A stretch of 64,000 bases of DNA from JBCCXL01 sp039191605 (GTDB taxonomy: Bacteria; Acidobacteriota; Thermoanaerobaculia; Multivoradales; JAHZIX01), in assembly GCA_039191605.1 (NCBI GenBank), contig JBCCXL010000003.1, positions 186,001 through 250,000 on the forward strand. Reading direction: 5' to 3'. This document shows, piece by piece, positions 43,227 to 51,758 of this stretch (the stretch's first letter is position 1; each line of letters begins with the position of its first letter). A program made the translations under genes and the position numbers. The notes beneath the pieces were generated by a model. It saw only the letters and a program-made list of their open reading frames with translations, did no database searches and was not told where the DNA came from.

Positions 43227-43774
43227 TGCACACTCCTCAGGAAGAATCGCCGCTCTATGGTCTGATGGCGGAGTTCACCACCGAGTACGAGTTTGTGGAG
43301 GCCTGCGAAAGAAGCTACGAGGCCGGCTATCGCAAGCAAGACGGGTTCTCCCCGTATCCTGTAGAGGAAGCGTCCCACGCCCTTGGACACCACAAGTCTT
43401 GGGTTCCTACGCTGGTGCTTTGCGCGGGGATCTGTGGAGCCTGCGCGGGATTCGGGTTGCAGTATTGGACTCAGGCGGTGGACTACACGATGAATATCGG
43501 TGGCCGACCCTTCAATAGCTGGCCAGCCTTTATTCCGGTGACCTTCGAGGTGACGATCCTCTTCGCCGGAATTACCGCAGTGGTGGGGATGCTCGCTCTC
43601 AACGGCCTGCCTCGCCCCCACCATCCGGTATTCAACGTTCCGAGCTTCGTTCGGGCTTCTCGGGATCGTTACTTCTTGCTCATCGAAGCGGAAGATCCGC
43701 AGTTCGACCGTGAACACACCGAGGCCTTCTTGCGCAGCCTCGACCCAACGGAGGTGACGGAAGTTGAACGCTAA
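43226..43774 (+). CDS. actD: alternative complex III subunit ActD (DUF3341)
   Basis: This 182-aa membrane protein of the DUF3341 family is a structural subunit of alternative complex III. A cytosolic N-terminal domain (LYGLMAEFTTEYEFVEACERSYEAGY) with the typical YPVEE motif is followed by two membrane helices, about 53-75 and 104-128, and a polar tail (DRYFLLIEAEDPQFD). It starts at the last base of the actC stop, and its own 3' end overlaps actE by 11 bp. Size and position are as in other ACIII operons. Confidence 0.94.
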   Translation: MHTPQEESPLYGLMAEFTTEYEFVEACERSYEAGYRKQDGFSPYPVEEASHALGHHKSWVPTLVLCAGICGACAGFGLQYWTQAVDYTMNIGGRPFNSWPAFIPVTFEVTILFAGITAVVGMLALNGLPRPHHPVFNVPSFVRASRDRYFLLIEAEDPQFDREHTEAFLRSLDPTEVTEVER

Positions 43775-44498
43775 AACGTTCCTGCGCGGCGGAGGTGTGT
43801 GGGCCGGTCGCGGTATCCACGTCTTCGCGCTGGCGTTCCTTCTCCTGGCAAGTGTGGGTTGTCGTCAGGACATGCACAACCAATACAAGTTCGAGGTCTA
43901 CGAAGAGAACCCCTTCTTTGAGAACGGTATGTCTTCGCGGCCACCGCTGCCGCATACGGTGGCCCGGGGGCAGCTGGTTGAGGATCCCGTGCTTCACACC
44001 GGGCTGACCGAGAGCCTGGAGCCCTCGCCGTCGTATCCCTTCGAGATCGATCGGGCGGCTCTCTATCGCGGGCAGCGTCGCTACGAGCAGATTTGCTCGC
44101 CTTGCCACGACCGGGTCGGCTCGGGCAACGGCATGATCGTGCAGCGTGGCTACAAGCAGCCAACCTCCTTCCATGACCCTCGCCTGCGTGCCGAGATGCC
44201 GGGTTACTTCGTCAGCGTGATGACCAAGGGGTACGGTCAGATGGGGGCATACGCTCACATCCTCTCAGTGCATGATCGCTGGAGGGTTGCGGCCTACATT
44301 CAGGCTCTGCAGTTAAGCCAATCGGCACGGGCCGTTGAGCTGACGGCAGAGGATTTGGAAGCGGTGGCAACCAATGAAGTGGCTGCCCACGGCGGCAATG
44401 ATTACGATGGCGACGGCTCCGATACCGGTACGTTGTCCGCTACTGGCGCTTCACCATCTGCTGAGAGTAACGTTGCGCACTTGTCGGGGGCGAAATGA
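43764..44498 (+). CDS. actE: alternative complex III monoheme cytochrome c lipoprotein ActE
   Basis: This monoheme cytochrome (244 aa) of alternative complex III accepts electrons and passes them to the oxidase. It has a lipoprotein signal: a hydrophobic stretch ending LASVGC, with the lipid-bearing cysteine at 33. The heme site is CSPCH (111-115). A later methionine in the segment after YKQPTSFHDPRLRAEMPGYF may be the sixth ligand. A low-complexity Gly/Asp/Ser/Thr tail (about 210-244) is unusual. The start is TTG at 43764, overlapping actD by 11 bp; the 3' end overlaps actF by 4 bp. Confidence 0.93.
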   Translation: MNAKTFLRGGGVWAGRGIHVFALAFLLLASVGCRQDMHNQYKFEVYEENPFFENGMSSRPPLPHTVARGQLVEDPVLHTGLTESLEPSPSYPFEIDRAALYRGQRRYEQICSPCHDRVGSGNGMIVQRGYKQPTSFHDPRLRAEMPGYFVSVMTKGYGQMGAYAHILSVHDRWRVAAYIQALQLSQSARAVELTAEDLEAVATNEVAAHGGNDYDGDGSDTGTLSATGASPSAESNVAHLSGAK

Positions 44499-45685
44499 GC
44501 GAGCAAGTCATTGAATTGAGTGCGGAGCGCTTCCAGGCGCCAGCGAGCCTCGGCAGGATCCAGGCCATCGCTCTGGTGGTCGGCATCCTCGGCGTTGCCA
44601 GCTCAGCCTTTTTCTACACCCAGGATCCGAAGACCTTTCTGACGTCTTATCTGGTGGCCTGGGTCTTCTTCCTGAGCATCTCTCTCGGCTGTCTGGGCCT
44701 GATGATGATCCAGCACCTGACCCAGGGCGATTGGGGTCTCACGGCGCGACGCATCAACGAAGCCTCCGCCGGAACCCTGGTTTTGCTGGCCGTGGGATTC
44801 GTGCCGATCGCTCTGGGCATGAAGAAGCTCTTCAAGTGGCTCGATCCGGACCTTCAGGCCCACGATCAATTCGTGCAGGCGAAGCTCTGGTTTCTCAACG
44901 AGCCGGGCTTCCTCGGACGAGGAGTGCTGTACTTCGTGGTCTGGTGTGGTCTCGCCTTCTTTCTTCGCCACTACTCGAAGCGGCAGGAAGAGACGCGAGA
45001 TTTTCAGTGGATCATTCGTAGTCGGAGAGTGAGCGGGTTCGGCATTGTCGCCCTTGCGGTCACCGCGACCCTCGCTTCCTTCGATTACCTGATGTCCCTC
45101 GACCCCCATTGGTACTCCAGCCTCTACGGGGTGTACTTCATGGGCTCATGTGCTGTCGGTGGCATGACCTTCATGATTCTCATCGGCACCTGGCTGTCCC
45201 AGAGCGATCCGATGGATAAAGTGCTCGATGCGGACATCTTCCACGCTCAGGGTAAGCTTCTGCTGGCCTTCACGATGGTGTGGGCCTACTTCACGGTCTC
45301 TCAGCTGATCATTACCTGGTCTGGAAACCTGCCGGAAGAAGTGCTGTGGTATCAGCACCGTACGGGTCATGGCTGGGGAGTCATCGCCATCGGCGGAGCC
45401 TTCCTTCACTTCTTCGTGCCCTTCTTGCTCCTGCTCTCGCGCCCGCTGAAGAGGCGTCAAGGTACCTTGGTTTGGGTGGCGGCGCTGCTGTTGGGCGCCC
45501 ACTGGCTGGACTACTTTTGGCAGGCGATTCCAAACTTCCGAGAGCATTTCAGCCTTGCCCTCACCGACGTGACGACGGTGCTTGGAATCGGGGGACTGTG
45601 GCTGTGGTTCTTCCTCTTCCTGTTCAGCAAGCGCCCTATCGCGCCTATCCATGATCCTTATCTGCCGGAGGCCATCGAACGATGA
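44495..45685 (+). CDS. actF: alternative complex III NrfD-like membrane subunit ActF
   Basis: This is a second polytopic NrfD-like subunit (396 aa), about ten membrane segments, related to ActC but without a quinol site in known structures. Landmarks are FLSISLGCLGLMMIQHLTQGDWG, DPKTFLTSYLVAWVFF and the late HRTGHGWGVIAIGGAFLHF block (patterns only). The C-terminus is cytosolic. Both ends overlap neighbours by ATGA (actE upstream, the accessory subunit downstream), so all are translated as one unit. The identification rests on operon position plus the NrfD-like helix pattern. Confidence 0.94.
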   Translation: MSEQVIELSAERFQAPASLGRIQAIALVVGILGVASSAFFYTQDPKTFLTSYLVAWVFFLSISLGCLGLMMIQHLTQGDWGLTARRINEASAGTLVLLAVGFVPIALGMKKLFKWLDPDLQAHDQFVQAKLWFLNEPGFLGRGVLYFVVWCGLAFFLRHYSKRQEETRDFQWIIRSRRVSGFGIVALAVTATLASFDYLMSLDPHWYSSLYGVYFMGSCAVGGMTFMILIGTWLSQSDPMDKVLDADIFHAQGKLLLAFTMVWAYFTVSQLIITWSGNLPEEVLWYQHRTGHGWGVIAIGGAFLHFFVPFLLLLSRPLKRRQGTLVWVAALLLGAHWLDYFWQAIPNFREHFSLALTDVTTVLGIGGLWLWFFLFLFSKRPIAPIHDPYLPEAIER

Positions 45686-46209
45686 GTGCCCCAAGCAGCG
45701 ATCACCACTCTGCCGACCTTGGCGAGATCCACGATCCGGCGGCTCCTCCTTACGACCGGGAGCTCAGCCGTAGAGTGATCTCTTATTCCATCGTGGCTCT
45801 CACCATCATGAGCCTGCTGGGCTTCCTGGTAGGCAAGGTCAGCTACGATGTGTTCATCCCCGCCCTGGAGGCCAATGATCCAGAGCCTCTGCCGATCGCC
45901 GCGGCGAACGAGCGTCGGCTCCCACCGACTCCGCGTCTTCAAGAGTTTCCTCCGACGGACGACATCGAAGCCTTCCACGAGTGGGAAGATCGTCGTCTCG
46001 AGTCGTACGCGGTGCTGAGCGAAGAGGAAGAAACCTTCCAGATTCCCGTGGAGCGAGCGATAGAGCTTTTGGTGGAGCGTGGTTTGCCCGTAAGCGGTGA
46101 TCTTGAGGATGCAACCCGGGAAATCTTTGGCGAAGGCCAAGACACGGTAGATGTGCCGCAGCAGGTCAATGTGCCTGCCGGCGCGGAAGGTAACGGCGGA
46201 GGCAATTAG
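45682..46209 (+). CDS. single-TM accessory protein of the ACIII-caa3 operon (ActG-like?)
   Basis: This 175-aa protein has one predicted membrane segment (about 33-53, ISYSIVALTIMSLLGFLVG). The cytosolic N-terminus starts with Ser/His/Asp-rich residues. The periplasmic part is rich in proline, glutamate and arginine (LPPTPRLQEFPPTDDIEAFHEWEDRRLESY), and the tail is Gly/Asn-rich. There is no heme, Fe-S or copper motif. Its position after actF and before the SCO gene recalls single-helix ActG/ActH-type subunits that stabilise ACIII or the ACIII-oxidase contact, but similarity is not certain. Its start overlaps actF by 4 bp, and the SCO gene starts 1 bp beyond its stop. Confidence 0.72.
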   Translation: MSAPSSDHHSADLGEIHDPAAPPYDRELSRRVISYSIVALTIMSLLGFLVGKVSYDVFIPALEANDPEPLPIAAANERRLPPTPRLQEFPPTDDIEAFHEWEDRRLESYAVLSEEEETFQIPVERAIELLVERGLPVSGDLEDATREIFGEGQDTVDVPQQVNVPAGAEGNGGGN

Positions 46210-46210
46210 T

Positions 46211-47071
46211 TTGCGTCGATTCCTCTTCTGTCTGGCAGTGTTCAGCACCTCGATGCTCATGACCATGGAGGCATCGGGCCAGGCAATGCCTATGGCGCCG
46301 ACTGCGTCCAGCCAGCCGGATCAATTTGCTGGTGTCGAAATCGTTCAGCGCCTCGGAGAGAGTCTTCCGCTAGATGCGCGCTTCGTGGACTCCACCGGCG
46401 CTCCAGTGACCCTCGGTGGCCTGCTTGACGATAAACCGGCGGTGCTGGCTCTGGTTTACTACGAATGTCCCATGCTGTGCGGAATGATTCTCCACGGGAT
46501 GACGACTACCCTGCGGACCGTCGATCTTCAGCCCGGCGAGGACTACAACATCATCGTAGTCAGCTTTGACCCTGGAGAAACTCCAGAGATGGCCGCTGTG
46601 GCCAAACAGCGCTCCATCGACCTTTATAAGGAAGGAGCCTCCCCAGAGGCCTGGCATTTTCTTACCGGGGATGCAATTGAGACTCGCCGCCTCGCCGAGG
46701 CGGTGGGCTTTTCCTATACCTACGACGAAGCCACCGATGAATGGGCGCACTCCAGTGCAATCATGGTGATTACGCCCCAGGGCCTGGCTTCGTCCTATTA
46801 CTACGGCGTTCAATACTCCTCTCGCGACGTACGCCTCGGTTTGGTGGAGGCTGCCAATAACAGCATTGGCAGTCCGGTGGATCAGCTCCTGCTGCTCTGC
46901 CTCACTTACGATCCGACGGTAGGTAAGTACAGCGCGACGGTCTTGGGCGTTCTGCGAATCGCCGCGGTGCTCACCATCATTGCTCTGGTCATCCTCTTCA
47001 TCGTGTTGACGCGCAGCGGCGGAAACTCCAATAAGAACTCGAACCGGCCAAGTCCGGTAGGAGTCGCGTAG
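46211..47071 (+). CDS. SCO1/SenC-type copper chaperone with C-terminal anchor
   Basis: This copper-delivery protein (286 aa) is for assembly of the CuA site of cytochrome oxidase. The N-terminal signal (LFCLAVFSTSMLMTM) exports the thioredoxin-fold domain. The copper ligands are C86 and C90 in YYECPMLCG, and a histidine H180 in EWAHSSAIMV. A second hydrophobic segment at about 246-266 (LRIAAVLTIIALVILFIVL) anchors the C-terminus. The TTG at 46211 has GGAGG 8 bases upstream; an earlier frame start at 46151 would overlap the preceding gene. Being inside the oxidase operon, it probably loads CuA of the adjacent coxB product. A second SCO gene lies downstream at 52822. Confidence 0.9.
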   Translation: MRRFLFCLAVFSTSMLMTMEASGQAMPMAPTASSQPDQFAGVEIVQRLGESLPLDARFVDSTGAPVTLGGLLDDKPAVLALVYYECPMLCGMILHGMTTTLRTVDLQPGEDYNIIVVSFDPGETPEMAAVAKQRSIDLYKEGASPEAWHFLTGDAIETRRLAEAVGFSYTYDEATDEWAHSSAIMVITPQGLASSYYYGVQYSSRDVRLGLVEAANNSIGSPVDQLLLLCLTYDPTVGKYSATVLGVLRIAAVLTIIALVILFIVLTRSGGNSNKNSNRPSPVGVA

Positions 47072-47073
47072 AA

Positions 47074-48153
47074 ATGCTGGAAAACATGCCCCTGTTCCCG
47101 GAACAGGCATCCACCATCGCTCATGAAGTAGATGCCCTCTACCTCGTTGCCGTTGGCATTAGCGTCTTCTTCTCGGTACTGATCTTTGCGGCGGCGATTG
47201 CCTTTGCGCTGAAATTCAAGCGCAAATCGGAAGACCATGTCGGAACCCCAGAGAAATCTTCCCTCGCGTTGGAGATCACCTGGTCTGTCATTCCCCTGAT
47301 CATCGCCCTGGGCCTCTTCGCCTGGGGAACCAAGGTGTTTATCCATGCCTCGAAGCCTCCCGCGGACGCGGTGGAGTACTTCGCTGTCGGCAAGCAATGG
47401 ATGTGGAAGTTCCAGCATCCCAACGGCTATCGAGAAATCAACGACTTTCACGTTCCCGCAGGGGTGCCCATCAAGGTCACCGTGACCTCTGAAGACGTGA
47501 TTCACGATCTCTTCTTCCCCTCTTTCCGGGTGAAGACCGATGCGGTGCCAGGCCGCTACAACACTGTGTGGTTCGAGGCGACCAAGCCGGGCAAATATCA
47601 TCTCTTCTGTGCCGAATACTGCGGCGCCGAGCACTCGCGGATGATCGGGTCGATCTACGTGATGGAGGCGAATGAGTATGAGCAGTGGCTGGATGATCGC
47701 CCCTCCGCCGGCAAACCCTCCGTCGCTTCGGGGCAGCAGCTGTTCGAAAACCTCGCCTGCGCCACCTGCCATCGTTTTGATTCAGGACCGCGTGGTCCCG
47801 CCCTTCGCGATCTAGAGGGGTCCGAAGTACGGCTCGCCGACGGCAGCAAGATCAAGCGCTCCGATACCTATCTCCGCGAGGCGATTCTCAACCCGGGAGC
47901 CAAGATTGTGGCGGGGTTCGATGCTCTGATGCCGCCCTACCAGGGTCAGCTTTCGGAGGAGCAGCTCCTCACCCTGATCCAGTACATCAAGACCATTGAT
48001 CAAAGCAGTCCTCAGGGCGTGGTTGCAGACTCGGTCGAGACCGACGAGGCCAGCCCGGAAGAGGTCACTGCAGAAGCAGAGGCGGTCACCGCCTCCGGTG
48101 GCCCAGCCGCCGCTACTGGCGAAGATTCCTCCATCGAAGAAATCCAAGGGTGA
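47074..48153 (+). CDS. coxB: cytochrome c oxidase subunit II with fused cytochrome c (caa3-type)
   Basis: This subunit (359 aa) carries the CuA centre and, in caa3 oxidases, a C-terminal cytochrome c. Two transmembrane helices lie at about 22-48 and 68-92. CuA ligands are visible: H144 (DVIHDLFFPSF), then C179, E181, C183, H187 and M190 in CAEYCGAEHSRM. The C-terminal domain has the heme site CATCH (229-233) and the axial methionine M286 in ALMPPY, then an Ala/Glu/Ser tail. The fused heme domain receives electrons from ActE or directly from ACIII. The ATG starts 2 bp after the SCO stop. Confidence 0.96.
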   Translation: MLENMPLFPEQASTIAHEVDALYLVAVGISVFFSVLIFAAAIAFALKFKRKSEDHVGTPEKSSLALEITWSVIPLIIALGLFAWGTKVFIHASKPPADAVEYFAVGKQWMWKFQHPNGYREINDFHVPAGVPIKVTVTSEDVIHDLFFPSFRVKTDAVPGRYNTVWFEATKPGKYHLFCAEYCGAEHSRMIGSIYVMEANEYEQWLDDRPSAGKPSVASGQQLFENLACATCHRFDSGPRGPALRDLEGSEVRLADGSKIKRSDTYLREAILNPGAKIVAGFDALMPPYQGQLSEEQLLTLIQYIKTIDQSSPQGVVADSVETDEASPEEVTAEAEAVTASGGPAAATGEDSSIEEIQG

Positions 48154-48160
48154 AGACACC

Positions 48161-49789
48161 ATGAGCGCTAGCACAGACGCCATCGCCCAGCCCAAGACGA
48201 ATTACCTCAACGCAACTCACGGTCTGAAGTCTTGGCTGCTGACCACCGATCACAAGCGAATCGGGCTGCTTTACCTGATCTCGGTCTCGATTTTCTTCGT
48301 GCTCGGCGGTCTGTTCGCGTCCTTGATTCGAATTGAACTGGCGACCCCCGCCGGGGACCTCGTCGAAGGCAACACTTACAACCGCATGTTCACCGCCCAC
48401 GGCGTGATCATGATCTTCTTCTTCCTGCTGCCCTCGATTCCGGCGGTGCTGGGCAACTTCCTGCTGCCGATCATGATCGGTGCAAAGGATGTTGCCTTCC
48501 CGAAACTCAACCTCGCTAGCTGGTACGTCTACATGGCTGGTGGCACGTTCACCATGATCGCCATGGTCAACGGTGGCATCGACACCGGTTGGACGTTCTA
48601 TACGCCCTTCTCCTCGACCTTCTCGAACTCTCAGGTGATGACGGCTGCGATCGGCATCTTCATTACCGGATTCTCGTCGATTCTGACCGGGCTGAACTTC
48701 GTGGTGACGATTCACCGCATGCGAGCGCCGGGTATGACCTGGTTCCGGATGCCGCTCTTCATCTGGGGCATGTACGCCACCAGCGTGATTATGGTGCTCG
48801 GAACCCCGGTGGTTGCCATCACCATCCTTCTGCTCGCCCTTGAGCGGGGGCTCGGTTTCGCGATCTTCGATCCCGCCCGTGGTGGTGATCCGGTGCTCTT
48901 CCAGCATCTCTTCTGGTTCTACTCTCACCCGGCGGTCTACATCATGATTCTGCCGGGAATGGGCGTCATCTCGGAGATCATCGCAGCTTTTTCGCGCAAG
49001 CGGATCTTCGGTTACCGCTTCGTGGCCTACGCGAGTATCGGTATCGCGATTCTGGGCTTCTTCGTCTGGGGTCATCATATGTTCGTGACCTCCCAGTCGA
49101 TCTATAGCGGCATCGTTTTCTCGGTGCTCACTATGCTGGTGGCGGTGCCCTCGGCGATCAAGACTTTCAACTGGACCGCGACCCTCTTTAAAGGCTCGGT
49201 CTCGTTGGACACCCCGATGCTCTACGCCCTCGGCTTCATCGGTTTGTTCACCATTGGTGGCCTTACCGGAGTCATGCTGGCGACTCTTGGTATCGACATC
49301 CACGTCCACGACACCTACTTCGTGGTGGCTCACTTCCACTATGTGATGGTGGGCGGTGCGATTCTGGCGTACCTCGCGGGGATCCACTTCTGGTGGCCCA
49401 AGATGTTTGGTCGACTGTACTCAGCCTTCTGGTCGAAGATCTCGGCGGCCTTGGTTTTCATCGGTTTCAACCTGACCTTCTTCCCCCAGTTCATCCTTGG
49501 CTATCTCGGAATGCCGCGGCGCTACCACACCTATCCTGAGGAGTTCCAGGTGCTGAATGTGCTCTCCAGCGCGGGGGCTTCGGTTCTCGCCGTTGGCTTC
49601 CTTCTGCCGGCGGTCTACCTCACCTGGTCGCTGCTCTATGGCCCGAAGAGTAGCCAGAACCCGTGGGGAGCCACGGGCCTGGAATGGGAAGTGGCGGACT
49701 CTCCTCCCACCACCTTCAATTTCGATGAGATTCCCGTCGTGACGGCAGATGCCTACGACTACACCAAGAAGGAGGCGGAAGTTGTCTAG
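48161..49789 (+). CDS. ctaD: cytochrome c oxidase subunit I (caa3-type)
   Basis: This is the catalytic subunit (542 aa) with the low-spin heme a and the heme a3-CuB oxygen-reduction site. About twelve membrane helices are present. Diagnostic blocks are visible: AHGVIMIFFFLLPSIPAVLGN (heme a ligand His), FWFYSHPAVYIMILPGMGVISEI (CuB/His-Tyr region), VWGHHMF (His-His of CuB), and HDTYFVVAHFHYVM (heme a3 and heme a ligands). The start at 48161 was chosen because MSASTDAIAQPKTNY leads into the family; the frame extends into coxB upstream. Its 3' end overlaps coxC by 8 bp. Confidence 0.97.
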   Translation: MSASTDAIAQPKTNYLNATHGLKSWLLTTDHKRIGLLYLISVSIFFVLGGLFASLIRIELATPAGDLVEGNTYNRMFTAHGVIMIFFFLLPSIPAVLGNFLLPIMIGAKDVAFPKLNLASWYVYMAGGTFTMIAMVNGGIDTGWTFYTPFSSTFSNSQVMTAAIGIFITGFSSILTGLNFVVTIHRMRAPGMTWFRMPLFIWGMYATSVIMVLGTPVVAITILLLALERGLGFAIFDPARGGDPVLFQHLFWFYSHPAVYIMILPGMGVISEIIAAFSRKRIFGYRFVAYASIGIAILGFFVWGHHMFVTSQSIYSGIVFSVLTMLVAVPSAIKTFNWTATLFKGSVSLDTPMLYALGFIGLFTIGGLTGVMLATLGIDIHVHDTYFVVAHFHYVMVGGAILAYLAGIHFWWPKMFGRLYSAFWSKISAALVFIGFNLTFFPQFILGYLGMPRRYHTYPEEFQVLNVLSSAGASVLAVGFLLPAVYLTWSLLYGPKSSQNPWGATGLEWEVADSPPTTFNFDEIPVVTADAYDYTKKEAEVV

Positions 49790-50495
49790 TCACTCCGACG
49801 CTCTCTGGGCACACCAATTCGAGAGCTTCGATCAGCAGCGAGAGTCGACCTCCCTCGGGATGTGGCTGTTCATCGGCCAGGAGATCATGTTCTTCGGCGG
49901 TCTCTTTGCTGCCTATCTGGTGTACCGGATCAGCAACCCTCTGATTTTCAAGGTGGCCAGCTCCGAGCTCAGCGTCTTGTGGGGAGGCATCAATACCGCG
50001 GTGTTGATTCTCAGCTCCTTCACGATGGCGATGGCGGTGCGAGAGGCGCAGCTGGGCAGAGGTAAGAAGACAGCGATCTTCTTGCTCCTCACCCTAGTTC
50101 TCGGCCTTGGTTTCGTTGGAATCAAATCGATCGAGTACTCGTCAAAATTCGAGCATCATCTGATCCCCGGCCAAGAATTCGAGTGGCACCCGTACAACGA
50201 GCAACAGGTTGCGGCCTACGAAGAACTCAAGGCGACGACCGGATATACGGAAGAGTTCATTCAGTCCAGGATGGAGCTGTTCTTCTCGATCTACTTCGCC
50301 ATGACGGGGCTTCATGCCCTCCATATGCTCATCGGCGTAGGGTTGATCATCTGGCTCTTGCCCAGGGCTTTAAGGAATGAATTCAACGCGGATTACCATA
50401 ATCCAGTGGAGTGCTTTGGGCTCTACTGGCATTTTGTGGATCTCGTATGGATTTTCTTATTCCCTCTGCTCTATCTGCTCGGGCGAAACATCTGA
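49782..50495 (+). CDS. coxC: cytochrome c oxidase subunit III
   Basis: This membrane subunit (237 aa) is without redox centres; it stabilises subunit I and influences proton uptake. The family block TSLGMWLFIGQEIMFFGGLFAAY (pattern only) near residue 20 and the late TGLHALHMLIGVGLI and VECFGLYWHFVDLVWIFLFPLLYL (pattern only) are complete, giving about five membrane helices. The TTG start at 49782 is supported by AAGGAGG at 49769-49775, 6 bases upstream, and overlaps ctaD by 8 bp. A polar middle section (about 118-165) enlarges one loop. Confidence 0.95.
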   Translation: MSSHSDALWAHQFESFDQQRESTSLGMWLFIGQEIMFFGGLFAAYLVYRISNPLIFKVASSELSVLWGGINTAVLILSSFTMAMAVREAQLGRGKKTAIFLLLTLVLGLGFVGIKSIEYSSKFEHHLIPGQEFEWHPYNEQQVAAYEELKATTGYTEEFIQSRMELFFSIYFAMTGLHALHMLIGVGLIIWLLPRALRNEFNADYHNPVECFGLYWHFVDLVWIFLFPLLYLLGRNI

Positions 50496-50540
50496 TCGCC
50501 GCATTCTGCGACACCACTTCAGGATTTGAGGTTAGGAATC

Positions 50541-50864
50541 ATGTCGTCCTCTTCTGATTCGTCCCATTCGCTGCACATCGAGCCGATCAGCACCTACCTG
50601 GGCATTCTGGGCGCGCTCATCGTTCTCACGGTGGTCACCGTGCTGGTCGCCTATGAAGATTTCGGTCACCTCAACGACGTGGTCGCGGTGGGCTTGGCTA
50701 GCACCAAGGCTACCCTGGTGATCACCTTCTTCATGCATGCCCGGCATGCCACGAGAGCGGTAAAGTGGACCTTGGCTCTGTCCATCTTCTTCCTGGTGGT
50801 GATGTTCGTCTACATCCTGATGGACTACTACACTCGAGGCCTATTGGACGTTTTCGGTAAGTAG
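50541..50864 (+). CDS. cytochrome c oxidase subunit IV (prokaryotic, caa3-type)
   Basis: This small membrane protein (107 aa) has three hydrophobic helices: ISTYLGILGALIVLTVVTVLVAY (about 17-39), VAVGLASTKATLVITFF and LALSIFFLVVMFVYILM (patterns only). The loop FMHARHATRAVKW is typical of the bacterial oxidase subunit IV family, and ends the operon as in other caa3 gene clusters. The ATG at 50541 follows GAGGTTAGGAATC. A hairpin terminator lies 62 bp downstream. Confidence 0.92.
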   Translation: MSSSSDSSHSLHIEPISTYLGILGALIVLTVVTVLVAYEDFGHLNDVVAVGLASTKATLVITFFMHARHATRAVKWTLALSIFFLVVMFVYILMDYYTRGLLDVFGK

Positions 50865-50926
50865 AAGAGTTCTCGATCCAGGGGGGCGGTCGAAACTCGA
50901 CGCATTGTGGTCTTCGCCCCAAGCAG

Positions 50927-50963
50927 AGCCCCGGAAGCGTCCACTGCCGCTGCCGGGGCTTTT
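50927..50963 (+). terminator. intrinsic terminator of the respiratory operon
   Basis: AGCCCCGG (50927-50934) pairs with CCGGGGCT (50953-50960), followed by TTTT. The 18-nt loop contains a short extra stem. It lies 62 bp after the subunit IV stop and 28 bp before the HD-domain gene. Confidence 0.8.
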
Positions 50964-50991
50964 CGTCCATAAGCCAACTAGCCCGTCAACT

Positions 50992-51540
50992 ATGGCTAAG
51001 AACGAGACATTGCTCGATCTCCTGCTGGAGGTTCAATCCCTAGACCGCGTACCGCGGGCGGGCTACATTCTGCGCGGTATACCGGACGCTGAGTCGGTCT
51101 CTGAGCACAGCTGGCACCTGGCCTTTCTGGTGTGGATCCTGGCTGACTCGGAGCCCACCGTCGACGCCTCGAGGGCGATTCCTATGGCTCTGCTCCACGA
51201 CGTCGCCGAGGTGCGCTTCGGGGACATTCCCCGAACCGCCGCGCGCTATCTCGGTGAGGGGGTGAAGGGACAGGCAGAGAGCCGCGCGATGAAGGAAATC
51301 CTAGCTCCCCTAGGGGATCGATCTCAGGAGCTCTTCGACGAATATCGCCGCGGAGAAAGTCCTGAAGCCCGCTTCGTCAAAGCCTGCGACAAGCTCCAGT
51401 TGATGATCAAGATCTCGGCATACGAAGGCTGGGGAGCCAAGGGACTCGACGAGTTCTGGAATAACGCGGGCGATCGACCGGGAGAAGAGTTCGATTCTGT
51501 CGCGAAGGTATTCGCCGGCCTGCTGGAGCGGCGGGGCTGA
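50992..51540 (+). CDS. HD-domain phosphohydrolase, YfbR-like
   Basis: This cytosolic metal-dependent hydrolase (182 aa) of the HD_3 family resembles YfbR 5'-deoxynucleotidase. The metal-binding residues are visible: SEHSWHLAF (first His), LLHDVAEV (the His-Asp pair) and KACDKLQLM (final Asp). An Arg-Gly-Ile-Pro block (VPRAGYILRGIPDAESV) just before the first His matches the YfbR class, whose members remove phosphate from dAMP and related nucleotides. The ATG at 50992 was chosen because MAKNETLLDLLLEVQSL matches the family; it lies directly after the operon terminator, so it has its own promoter or read-through. Confidence 0.88.
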   Translation: MAKNETLLDLLLEVQSLDRVPRAGYILRGIPDAESVSEHSWHLAFLVWILADSEPTVDASRAIPMALLHDVAEVRFGDIPRTAARYLGEGVKGQAESRAMKEILAPLGDRSQELFDEYRRGESPEARFVKACDKLQLMIKISAYEGWGAKGLDEFWNNAGDRPGEEFDSVAKVFAGLLERRG

Positions 51541-51758
51541 ATCGCCAATCTGAGCTCCGGGCACCAGGCTTGCGGGAGAGCAGCAATCCCTAGAGTCTAA
51601 AGGGCTCTGGACAGGAGCTTCCCAAGCTTCCCATTGCCCATCTCGGCTGGCTCCAATGTTTCAAAGTGGGTCCGCGGCTCATCGCGTAGGCTCAAGATAA
51701 ACTACCCACCCGTCGACGCCGCATCGAAGCGTCGACTTCTGCTTCCGCCGAAGGTCCT

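Noticed and set aside
48113..49387. 424-codon minus-strand frame over ctaD, rich in His, Arg and Glu
   Set aside because: It is the complement of membrane-helix codons of cytochrome oxidase subunit I; no independent support.
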